Below are positions 4,334 through 9,898 of a stretch of 9,898 bases of DNA, piece after piece. The stretch comes from Chersky-822 sp035509195 (GTDB lineage: Bacteria; Actinomycetota; Actinomycetes; Streptosporangiales; Streptosporangiaceae). Each line of letters begins with the position of its first letter. Position 1 is the first letter of the stretch. The notes below the pieces were generated by a model. That model searched no databases, had not been told where the DNA came from, and was given only the letters and a program-made list of their open reading frames with translations. A program made the position numbers and the translations under genes. The DNA is taken from the NCBI GenBank assembly GCA_035509195.1, contig DATJLT010000101.1:1-9898 (forward strand). The letters are read 5' to 3'.

Positions 4334-6613
4334 ATGGCACCGAACGATAAGGCGAGCGGCGTCAAGGCCGGTGACAGGGACAAGGCCCTGGAGACGGCGC
4401 TAGCCCAGATCGAACGGCAGTTCGGCCGGGGCGCCGTCATGCGGCTTGGCGACGACGCCCGCGCTCCGGTTGAGGTAATTCCGACGGGTTCGATCTCGCT
4501 GGACGTGGCGCTTGGCATCGGCGGGCTGCCGCGTGGCCGGATTGTGGAGATCTACGGACCTGAGAGCAGCGGTAAGACCTCGCTGGCGCTGCATGCGGTC
4601 GCCAATGCCCAGCGGGCCGGGGGGATCGCCGCGTTCATCGATGCCGAACACGCGCTCGACCCGGAGTACGCGCGGAAGCTTGGCGTGGACACCGACGCGT
4701 TGCTGGTCTCCCAGCCGGATACCGGTGAGCAGGCTCTGGAGATCGCGGACATGCTGATCCGCTCGGGTGCGATCGACATTGTGGTGATCGACTCGGTGGC
4801 CGCACTGGTGCCGAAGGCCGAGATCGAGGGTGAGATGGGCGACAGTCATGTCGGCCTCCAGGCCCGCCTGATGTCCCAGGCCCTCAGGAAGATCGCCGGG
4901 GCACTGAATCAGACAAGGACGACCGCGATCTTCATCAACCAGCTCAGGGAAAAAATCGGCGTCATGTTCGGGTGCATGACATACGAGACAAAGGTCACGC
5001 TAGCTGACGGAACTCAGGAGAAGATCGGTAAGATCGTCAACCAGCGGCTCGATGTGGAAGTGCTGTCCTACGATCCGGACTCTGGTCAGATCGCTCCGCG
5101 CCGAATCGCGAACTGGTTCAATAACGGGCGGGCCGACCGGTTCCTGCAATTCACCGTCGCTAAGTCCGGCGGTAACGGTCGTGCTCAATTCGCCGCGACC
5201 GAGAATCACCTGGTCCAGACGCCCGGCGGTTACCGGCCGGCTGGAGAACTCATGGTCGGCGACCGGGTAATTGCGGTCGAGCCGCAGCTTCTGAGTTCTC
5301 AGCAGATCCAGCTCATCTTGGGATCGCTGATGGGTGACGGGAACCTGTCCCCGAACCGGCGTGGCCGATCAGGTACCAGGTTCCGGATGGGACATGGAGT
5401 CACGCAAACGGCCTACCTAGACTGGAAGGTCTCCATGCTCGGCAATATCGGCTGCAGCAGGACCACGAACTCCAAGGGCGCGGCTTTCGCTGACTTCATG
5501 CCCCTGCCCGAGTTGGCCGAACTGCACGAGGCGGTGTACTTCGGCGACGGTAAAAAGCACCTGAGCTGGGATTACCTGAAAGCGCTCACGCCGCTTGCGC
5601 TGGCCGTCTGGTATGCCGATGATGGCGGCTTCACCGTCAGGTCCAAGGGCGTTCAGAAGCGGACTCAGGGCGGTTCGGGTCGGATCGAGATCTGTGTCGA
5701 GGCGATGAGTCCAGGCTCAAGGAGCCGTGTCGTTCAGTACCTGAACGACACGCACGGGCTAGAGGTCAAGCTCAGACTGAGCGGTGCTCGAAAGGTCGCG
5801 GTGCTTCAGTTCACGACCGACGCGACAGCAAAATTCCAGAAACTGGTGGCACGGTACGTTCACCCGTCCATGGAGTACAAGCTCCTGCCTAAGTTCCGCG
5901 GACAGTTCAAGGTCGAGCCGGAGTTCGTGCCTGCGGAGTTGCGCCCGCAGCCTGCTCGCATCCTTGACATTCGTGTCAAACCGCCGACACGGTCGATGAA
6001 CAGGTTCGATATCGAGGTCAGCGGCGGGCACAACTATTTTGTCGACGGCGTCATGGTGCACAACAGCCCGGAGACCACGACTGGCGGCAAGGCGCTGAAG
6101 TTCTATGCCTCGGTGCGGCTTGACGTGCGGCGCATCGAGACGCTGAAGGACGGCAATGAGCCGGTGGGTAACCGGACGAAGGTGAAGGTCGTCAAGAACA
6201 AGATGGCCGCGCCTTTCAAGGTGGCCGAGTTCGACATTCTCTACGGCATCGGGATCAGCAGGGAGGGCAGTCTCATCGACCTCGGCGTCGAGCAGACGAT
6301 TATCCGCAAGTCCGGTGCCTGGTACACCTACGACGGCGACCAACTTGGCCAAGGCAAGGAGAACGCCAGGAACTACCTGCGCGACAACCCGGACGTGGCC
6401 AACGAGATCGAGAAGAAGATCAAGGAGAAGCTGGGTATAGGCCCGCAGCTTGACGCGGACGTAACAGCGTCTAACGGTTCCGGGCCGAACGGTTCCGGGC
6501 CGAACGGCTCTAGGCCGAGTGGCTCTGGAGTGTCGGGCGTGTCGGGCACGTCGGGCTTGTCGGCTAGGCGTGGCGGGCTTGAGGTCGTGCCGGGACCGAA
6601 CGGTGGCAGGTAG
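4334..6613 (+). CDS. recA: RecA recombinase precursor containing an intein
   Basis: The 759-residue precursor comprises RecA residues 1-213, a 364-residue intein (214-577) and the RecA remainder (578-759), so splicing gives a 395-residue RecA. RecA forms ATP-dependent filaments on single-stranded DNA, exchanges strands, and triggers LexA cleavage. Visible motifs are Walker A GPESSGKT (75-82), catalytic Glu in DAEHAL (E105) and Walker B VVID (150-153). Loop L2 is re-formed as MFG-SPETTTGG across the splice junction, which means the unspliced protein has a broken DNA-binding loop. The ATG at 4334 has AGGAG five bases before it. Upstream are a LexA box and a PafBC-type promoter. The last 45 or so residues are a repetitive Gly/Ser/Pro/Asn tail (NGSGPNGSGPNG, then VSG repeats), not the usual acidic C-terminus. 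The probable recX start overlaps the end by 11 bases. Confidence 0.97.
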   Translation: MAPNDKASGVKAGDRDKALETALAQIERQFGRGAVMRLGDDARAPVEVIPTGSISLDVALGIGGLPRGRIVEIYGPESSGKTSLALHAVANAQRAGGIAAFIDAEHALDPEYARKLGVDTDALLVSQPDTGEQALEIADMLIRSGAIDIVVIDSVAALVPKAEIEGEMGDSHVGLQARLMSQALRKIAGALNQTRTTAIFINQLREKIGVMFGCMTYETKVTLADGTQEKIGKIVNQRLDVEVLSYDPDSGQIAPRRIANWFNNGRADRFLQFTVAKSGGNGRAQFAATENHLVQTPGGYRPAGELMVGDRVIAVEPQLLSSQQIQLILGSLMGDGNLSPNRRGRSGTRFRMGHGVTQTAYLDWKVSMLGNIGCSRTTNSKGAAFADFMPLPELAELHEAVYFGDGKKHLSWDYLKALTPLALAVWYADDGGFTVRSKGVQKRTQGGSGRIEICVEAMSPGSRSRVVQYLNDTHGLEVKLRLSGARKVAVLQFTTDATAKFQKLVARYVHPSMEYKLLPKFRGQFKVEPEFVPAELRPQPARILDIRVKPPTRSMNRFDIEVSGGHNYFVDGVMVHNSPETTTGGKALKFYASVRLDVRRIETLKDGNEPVGNRTKVKVVKNKMAAPFKVAEFDILYGIGISREGSLIDLGVEQTIIRKSGAWYTYDGDQLGQGKENARNYLRDNPDVANEIEKKIKEKLGIGPQLDADVTASNGSGPNGSGPNGSRPSGSGVSGVSGTSGLSARRGGLEVVPGPNGGR
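4973..6064 (+). mobile_element. RecA intein (M. leprae RecA-type site) with LAGLIDADG homing endonuclease
   Basis: The 364-residue insertion begins with Cys (CMTYETKVTLADG) after ...KIGVMFG and ends with VMVHN before Ser of SPETTTGG. Splicing residues are all present: Cys1, block B T76-x-x-H79 (ATENHL), the block F/G region RFDIEV...HNYFVDG, penultimate His, terminal Asn, and Ser at +1. A dodecapeptide homing endonuclease lies in the middle: LGSLMGDG (116-123, D122) and LAVWYADDG (about 210-218, D216/D217). Both acidic residues remain, so the endonuclease may be active. Length, site and sequence closely resemble the RecA intein of M. leprae as I remember it (365 residues), and differ from the M. 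tuberculosis RecA intein, which sits later at KNK/C. Inteins at this position spread by cleaving intein-less recA alleles. Confidence 0.96.
6476..6565 (+). repeat. Tandem 15-base and 9-base repeats encoding the RecA C-terminal tail
   Basis: A 15-base unit (GGTTCCGGGCCGAAC) occurs exactly twice at 6476-6505, with a diverged third copy at 6506-6520, encoding Gly-Ser-Gly-Pro-Asn. Then 9-base units beginning GTGTCGGGC run from 6530 to 6565 (two exact, two diverged), encoding Val/Thr/Leu-Ser-Gly. All units are multiples of three, so copy-number change keeps the frame. Confidence 0.85.
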
Positions 6614-7322
6614 GGCGCGTAGTCGGAGTTCGGGGTCGGCTGGGGCGGGTCGATCTGGCGGCTCAGGTCGGCCCGGCGGCTCCAGCGGTTTGGCTGACTC
6701 CGGCGGCTCGGCTGGCTTCGGCGATCTGGCCGACGCGGGCGGGTTCGGGGAGTCCGGAGGCATGCGCGATCCGGGCGATGTGCCCGCTGATCCGGAGTCC
6801 GTGGCGCGGATCATCTGCTTGCGGATGCTGACGGCCGCTCCGAGGACGAGAGCGCAGCTTGCTGACGCACTCAGCCGACGGGGCGTCCCGTCGGACGCTG
6901 CCGACGCGGTGCTCAGCCGGTTCGCCGACGTCGGACTGATCGACGACGCTACGTTCGCGTCGGCGTGGGTGGAGTCCCGGCACTATGGGCGTGGTCTTGG
7001 CCGGCGTGTGCTCGTGGCCGAACTTGACCGGCGCGGGGTAGCGCGTGAGGACATCGAGGCTGCCGTCGACCAACTCAGCCCAGAGACTGAGCGAGCGACG
7101 GCGTTCGCCCTGGTCGAGCGAAAGGTGGCGGGCACGGCGGGGCAGCCTTACCCCGTGCGGGTCAGGAAGCTGGCCGGAATGCTCGCGCGCAAAGGGTATT
7201 CGGCGGGGATCGCCTTCAGCGTTGTCCGCGAAGCGATTGCCCGATCCGAACCTGGCGGAAGCGGGGCGACATCCGATGCCGATGACTACCTCGCCATTGA
7301 GTTCGCCGCCGAGGAAGATTAG
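6603..7322 (+). CDS. recX: Regulatory protein RecX
   Basis: The C-terminal 180 or so residues match RecX: ICLRMLTAAPRTRAQLADAL, VLSRFADVGLIDDATFASAW, ESRHYGRGLGRRVLVAEL and LAGMLARKGYSAGIAFSVV, which form the repeated three-helix modules of the family. RecX binds the RecA filament groove and restrains its activity. The start is uncertain. GTG 6603 overlaps the recA stop by 11 bases, with weak GGGA seven bases upstream, and gives 239 residues with a Gly/Ser-rich N-terminal extension. ATG 6762, with GGGGAG nine bases upstream, would give 186 residues, closer to the usual 150-200. The frame is open even earlier, to GTG 6519. Low-complexity N-termini occur in other actinomycete RecX proteins, so the longer form is kept with modest confidence. 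Co-transcription with recA is very likely. Confidence 0.9.
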   Translation: MAGRARSRSSGSAGAGRSGGSGRPGGSSGLADSGGSAGFGDLADAGGFGESGGMRDPGDVPADPESVARIICLRMLTAAPRTRAQLADALSRRGVPSDAADAVLSRFADVGLIDDATFASAWVESRHYGRGLGRRVLVAELDRRGVAREDIEAAVDQLSPETERATAFALVERKVAGTAGQPYPVRVRKLAGMLARKGYSAGIAFSVVREAIARSEPGGSGATSDADDYLAIEFAAEED

Positions 7323-7375
7323 CTGAGCGGCTCGAGACAAGATCCCCTGGTCAAATACGCCACCAAAGTCTCCGA

Positions 7376-7397
7376 TCTGGAGGTCCTCCCCTCCGGA
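7376..7397 (+). terminator. Candidate hairpin terminator after recX
   Basis: TCTGGAGG (7376-7383) pairs with CCTCCGGA (7390-7397; one G-U) around a 6-base loop, 53 bases after the recX stop. There is no U-tract, as is common for actinobacterial hairpin terminators. The assignment is positional. Confidence 0.4.
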
Positions 7398-7557
7398 ACT
7401 TCACGGGCGGCGAACGCACGGGCGCGGGTCCGGCGGTGCGCCGATAATTCCCGAATAGGCTACTACGTCGCCCGATACGAGCGAGTTGTCCGACCGGAGC
7501 GGTCGCCATAGCTCGGTCGGCTAAGGCCGCGAACCCTCACGGCGGGCACCCGGCTAA

Positions 7558-7608
7558 CATCAAACCCCGGTTTGGTGGTGCGTGCACCCCATCAAACCCC
7601 GGTTGGTG
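7558..7608 (+). repeat. Direct repeat CATCAAACCCCGGTT, two copies 32 bases apart
   Basis: CATCAAACCCCGGTTTGGTG at 7558-7577 and the same sequence less one T at 7590-7608. The 9-base core AACCCCGGT appears again inverted at 7654-7662 (ACCGGGGTT). Between the copies TTTGGTGG (7571-7578) can pair with CCATCAAA (7589-7596). The function is not recognised. Confidence 0.65.
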
Positions 7609-7734
7609 CTGGCCTACGCGTTCTCGGTCTGGCCGGCCAGTCACCTTGCGTATACCGGGGTTGTCGGCAGCTGCGATTCCCGGCGGTAACAGCTACGAAG
7701 TTCCACCGATGCGGTTCACTGTGCAGCAGCGGCA

Positions 7735-7786
7735 GCAACGATGGCTCAGAGATGCTGTTCCCGCGACAACAGATTTCCATCGTTGC
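7735..7786. repeat. 10-bp perfect inverted repeat with nested inner stem
   Basis: GCAACGATGG (7735-7744) is the exact reverse complement of CCATCGTTGC (7777-7786). Between them CTGTT and AACAG (around 7755-7772) form an inner 5-bp stem. Part of the left arm (CGATGGCTC) recurs inverted at 4004-4012 upstream of recA, linking this element to the same repeat family. Confidence 0.65.
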
Positions 7787-7804
7787 GGTAGCCGTGCGCC
7801 GCCG

Positions 7805-7833
7805 AACAGCATCAACGGGCCACGGTTGCTGTT
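7805..7833. repeat. Hairpin copy of the dispersed CAGCATCAAC repeat
   Basis: AACAGCA (7805-7811) pairs with TGCTGTT (7827-7833); an alternative pairing AACAG/CAAC with GTTG/CTGTT adds four pairs with a 3-base bulge. The internal 20 bases (7807-7826) match 3951-3970 at 17 positions. Confidence 0.6.
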
Positions 7834-7924
7834 ACGCGCGACAAGGTGAGCCTTTTGTTCGCTTCACGCCATTCCCGTGCTTCCCGGCTCACCTGAGCAT
7901 GAACGCACTAAATCTGACGAAACT

Positions 7925-8172
7925 CGGGGACGGCGCGGGTGCGGGGTGGCGGGCGCCGACCGTACGGCGCGGGTGCCGGGTGGCGGGAGCTGGCGGCACG
8001 GTGCGGGCGCGGCGGGGCGCGGCGGGGCGCGCGGGCGCGGCGGGGCGCGCGGGCGCGGCGGGGGAGGGAGGGCGCTCGGGCGCGGCGGGGCGCGGGGGAG
8101 GCGGGGGAGGCGGGGCGCGCGGGCGCGGGCGCGGCGGGGCGCGCGGGCGCGGGGGAGGCGGGGCGGCGCCCG
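7925..8172. repeat. Almost pure G/C simple-sequence tract, G-rich on the plus strand
   Basis: From about 7925 to 8172 the sequence consists of variants of GGCGCGG, GCGGGGCGCG and GGGGGAGGC with very few A or T. At 8087-8115 four G-runs of 4-5 are separated by 3-4 bases, a strong intramolecular G-quadruplex motif. Open frames here (Arg/Gly/Ala-rich on one strand, Pro/Arg/Ala-rich on the other) are what composition alone would give, so no gene is called. Confidence 0.8.
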
Positions 8173-8186
8173 CATTAATTTGCGGG
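8169..8186. terminator. Short hairpin CCCGCA-TTAATT-TGCGGG at the end of the G/C tract
   Basis: A perfect 6-bp stem with an A/T loop separates the G/C tract from the RNase Y promoter region. It could stop transcription arriving from upstream, or be a protein site. No U-tract follows. Confidence 0.35.
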
Positions 8187-8208
8187 TATTGCCATGTTCG
8201 GGGCGACC

Positions 8209-8238
8209 TTGACCGTTGTGTCACTGGCGGCTTAGCCT
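8209..8238 (+). promoter_or_regulatory. Candidate promoter of the RNase Y gene
   Basis: TTGACC (8209-8214) and TAGCCT (8233-8238) are 18 bases apart, a good housekeeping-sigma pair. The start would be near 8245, leaving a leader of about 250 bases before the RNase Y start. I saw nothing recognisable in that leader apart from the ribosome-binding site. Confidence 0.55.
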
Positions 8239-8493
8239 CACGGGACAGTGAGGTTTAGGTCGCGTGCCGTCGGGCGGCGGCGGGCGAGAAGCGAGCACCA
8301 GGCTGGGCAACTCGCCTGGCCAGCAGATACATGGCAGGCGTGAGAACGAGCGCAAGAAGGGATCGGGTGGTCACTTTCTGAGCGGCGCCGCGCCGCGAGT
8401 GCAGCATGGGCGCGGTTTTCCTCGCTGCGGGCAAGGTTCCTGGCACCCATTTACGGGGTCAAGGAGTCTAAAGAGCGGGAAGGGAGAGCCGCG

Positions 8494-9624
8494 GTGGGAA
8501 GCAGTGCGGTGCTGGTCCTGGCGATCAGCGTTGCCGTGATTGCCCTGCTGGCGGCGGCCGTCGTCATCACGCTCTCGCTTCGAGCGGCGGGCAATCGCCA
8601 GACAACCCGGGTCAAGGCCGCTGAGGCGGAGGCTGCCGCGATCGTCGCCAGGGCTGAGCGGGCGGCCGATCAAGCCGCCCGCGCCAGGCAGAAGCTGGAC
8701 GATGAGGTCCAGGCCGTCACCGAGCAAACCAGGCAGCTCCGTGCCGACCTTGAGCGCCGCGAGACCAGGATCATCGAACGCGAGCACCGCCTGGACGCCG
8801 AGTCAGCACGGCAAGAACAGCAGCACCAGGCACTCGTGAAGGCACGCGAGGAAGTTGACTTCAGGACCGCCGAGCTTGCGACCGCCGAGGCGAAGCGAAA
8901 GGAGGAGCTAGAAAGAATCGGGGGCCTTACAGCAGGCGAAGCCAAGGCCGAACTTGTCGCCGTCATCGAGAGCCAGGCCAAGCGCGAGGCCGCGACGCTG
9001 GTCAGGGACATCGAGCACGACGCGAGGAAGGAAGGCCAGGCACGCGCCAGGCGGATCATCACCCTGGCCATCCAGCGTCTGGCCAGCGAGCAGACCAGCG
9101 AGTCTGTCGTCTCTGTTCTCCACTTGCCGGCCGACGAGATGAAGGGCCGCATCATCGGCCGCGAGGGCCGCAACATCCGCGCCTTCGAAACCGTGACCGG
9201 GGTGAACCTGATCATCGACGACACGCCGGAAGCCGTGCTGCTCTCGTGCTTCGATCCGGTGAGACGCGAGGTCGGAAGGCTCACGCTTGAACGGCTAGTG
9301 GCCGACGGGCGCATCCACCCGCAACGCATCGAAGAGGTATTCGAGCAAAGCAGGCATGCCATTTCCGAGCTATGTGTCAGGGCCGGCGAAGACGCGCTCA
9401 TCGAGGTGGGCATTACCGACATGCACCCCGAGCTAGCCCAGTTGCTCGGTCAGCTAAGGTACCGCACCTCCTATGGCCAGAACGTGCTCAAGCACCTCGT
9501 CGAATCGGCGCACATAGCCGGGATGATGGCCAGCGTGACGATCTTGCGGGCACGCTTGTCGCCCTCGGCCTGCGCCTCGCGCTCGATGTCGCGGATGGTC
9601 AGTGCCGCCTCACGCCTGGCCTGA
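8494..9624 (+). CDS. rny: Ribonuclease Y, broken at the start of the HD domain and fused to a foreign tail
   Basis: RNase Y is a membrane-anchored endonuclease that initiates mRNA decay. Residues 3-28 form one membrane helix, followed by an Ala/Glu/Arg-rich coiled coil to about 190 (with LERIGGLTAGEAKAELV), then a KH RNA-binding domain with GRIIGREGRNIRAFE (218-232), IDDTPE and SCFDPVRREVGRLTLERLV. The HD-domain lead-in LRYRTSYGQNVLKHLVESAHIAGMMA is present to residue 346. There homology stops: the last 30 residues (347-376, starting SVTILRARLS) are the antisense of another RNase Y gene. The family is normally about 520 residues, so the catalytic His-Asp motif is absent and the product as written should not cleave RNA. 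The start is GTG 8494 with GGGAG seven bases upstream. Codons such as AGA, ACA and GCA at 8911-8938 look less G/C-biased than the opposing copy. Confidence 0.85.
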   Translation: MGSSAVLVLAISVAVIALLAAAVVITLSLRAAGNRQTTRVKAAEAEAAAIVARAERAADQAARARQKLDDEVQAVTEQTRQLRADLERRETRIIEREHRLDAESARQEQQHQALVKAREEVDFRTAELATAEAKRKEELERIGGLTAGEAKAELVAVIESQAKREAATLVRDIEHDARKEGQARARRIITLAIQRLASEQTSESVVSVLHLPADEMKGRIIGREGRNIRAFETVTGVNLIIDDTPEAVLLSCFDPVRREVGRLTLERLVADGRIHPQRIEEVFEQSRHAISELCVRAGEDALIEVGITDMHPELAQLLGQLRYRTSYGQNVLKHLVESAHIAGMMASVTILRARLSPSACASRSMSRMVSAASRLA

Positions 9625-9898
9625 TTCTCGATGACGGCGACCAGTTCTTGTTTCGCCTGCTCGGCGGTGAGGCCGCCGATGCGCTCAAGCTCTTTGTGCT
9701 GCGCGGCTTCGGCCTGATCAAGGTCGTGGCCCAGGGCGTCGAGTTCAGCCTGCCGCTGGTCAAGCTCGTGCCTGCGCTGATCCAGGGCGGCCGACTTGTC
9801 CTCGATCCGGCGTAGCTCGTCATCGAGGCGGTGCTCCCGTTCGGCAAGCCGGGCCTCCCGGCGCTCAAGATTGGCCCGCAGATCACGTACCTCATCCT
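9471..9898 (-). CDS. rny: Fragment of a second RNase Y gene (coiled-coil part; both ends lost)
   Basis: Read on the minus strand from the right edge, the frame gives DEVRDLRANLERREARLAE, REHRLDDELRR, ELERIGGLTAEQAKQELVAV and RARKIVTLAI, which is the RNase Y coiled coil up to the point just before the KH domain (homologous to plus-copy residues up to about 191). The start lies beyond the window. After ATC at 9525 the homology ends and 17 unrelated residues follow to TAG at 9471; these are the antisense of the plus copy. It is clearly related to, but not a recent duplicate of, the plus copy: the coiled coils differ by many substitutions and length changes, and codons differ (GAG CGC ATC versus GAA AGA ATC at the matching Glu-Arg-Ile). 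It is either a paralogue or an orthologue from another genome. Confidence 0.75.
   Translation of the reverse strand, partial: DEVRDLRANLERREARLAEREHRLDDELRRIEDKSAALDQRRHELDQRQAELDALGHDLDQAEAAQHKELERIGGLTAEQAKQELVAVIENQARREAALTIRDIEREAQAEGDKRARKIVTLAIIPAMCADSTRCLSTFWP
9525..9531. other. Inverted junction between two RNase Y sequences, 7-base shared sequence
   Basis: Plus-strand RNase Y homology runs to 9531 (GMMA), while minus-strand RNase Y homology runs down to 9525 (LAI). The overlap GATGGCC belongs to both, as expected of a microhomology-mediated join. Confidence 0.8.

Larger units (their letters stand above)
7323..8208. other. Gene-poor intergenic stretch with hairpins, short repeats and a G/C tract
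   Basis: I see no convincing gene or RNA gene in this stretch after recX. The open frames present are in G/C tracts or lack ribosome-binding sites and family resemblance. It holds a hairpin near recX (7376-7397), another small perfect hairpin (CGACCG-GAG-CGGTCG, 7491-7505), a 32-base-period repeat (7558-7608), long inverted repeats (7735-7786, 7805-7833), and the G-rich tract (about 7925-8172), each listed separately. Confidence 0.6.

Noticed and set aside
5759..6814. 351-codon minus-strand frame over the intein end and recA C-terminus
   Set aside because: Antisense of recA; the Pro-rich part mirrors the Gly/Ser repeats.
7440..7560. Possible tRNA or small RNA in the recX downstream region
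   Set aside because: No cloverleaf, TTCGA-loop or conserved ends could be found; only one small hairpin.
7558..7608. Possible CRISPR array
   Set aside because: Only two direct copies with a 12-base gap and no cas genes.
7572..8258. Gly/Arg/Ala-rich plus frame and Pro/Arg/Ala-rich minus frames over the G/C tract
   Set aside because: Open frames are expected by composition in G/C-only DNA; no start signal or conserved motif.
8255..8446. 63-codon minus frame with a hydrophobic stretch SLLALVLTPAMYLLARR
   Set aside because: Could be a small membrane protein, but it lies in the rny leader, has no clear ribosome-binding site and resembles nothing known to me.

Overview
The window reads as high-G+C actinomycete DNA (Actinomycetota). 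Three things support this: codons strongly biased to G/C at third positions, with GTG starts; an actinobacterial-type recA neighbourhood (DUF3046 gene, recA, recX); and mycobacterial/streptomycete-style regulatory sites (LexA box, PafBC-type promoter, sulfur-locus leader peptide). A soil actinomycete near the Streptosporangiales or Frankiales is a reasonable guess, but the sequence alone does not fix the genus.

Left part (1-2741, minus strand) is an assimilatory sulfite-reduction operon. A 33-codon leader peptide (2741-2640) precedes a ferredoxin-type sulfite reductase (2537-897). Next comes a 51-residue zinc-ribbon protein (900-745), then a fused precorrin-2 dehydrogenase/uroporphyrinogen-III methyltransferase (748 to the window edge). 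The last three genes are joined by 4-base ATGA and GTGA stop/start overlaps. The logic is clear: the reductase needs siroheme, and the last gene makes siroheme precursors. Divergent from the leader is a universal-stress-protein gene (3032-3574), whose nucleotide-binding residues are degenerate.

Centre (3600-7322) is the recA region. A DUF3046 gene lies on the minus strand, followed by about 500 bases of regulatory and repeat-rich DNA. That stretch holds hairpins, a perfect LexA (SOS) box and a full match to the RecA-NDp promoter used by PafBC. Then come recA and recX. RecA is interrupted by a 364-residue intein with a LAGLIDADG endonuclease, at the same site as the Mycobacterium leprae RecA intein and inside DNA-binding loop L2. 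The RecA C-terminus is a Gly/Ser-rich tail built from 15- and 9-base tandem repeats, and it overlaps the probable recX start.

Right part (7323-9898): about 1.17 kb without a convincing gene contains hairpins, short dispersed repeats shared with the region upstream of recA, a 250-base almost pure G/C tract with a strong G-quadruplex motif, and a promoter. Then comes an RNase Y gene (8494-9624) that is normal through its membrane anchor, coiled coil and KH domain but breaks at the start of the catalytic HD domain. At that point (9525-9531) the sequence switches to part of a different, diverged RNase Y gene in the opposite orientation, which runs off the window. This tail-to-tail join over a 7-base shared sequence is either a real rearrangement or an assembly/amplification chimera.

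Most notable items: the intein-interrupted recA under apparent dual damage control, the leader peptide, the two-family intergenic repeats, and the RNase Y/RNase Y inverted junction.
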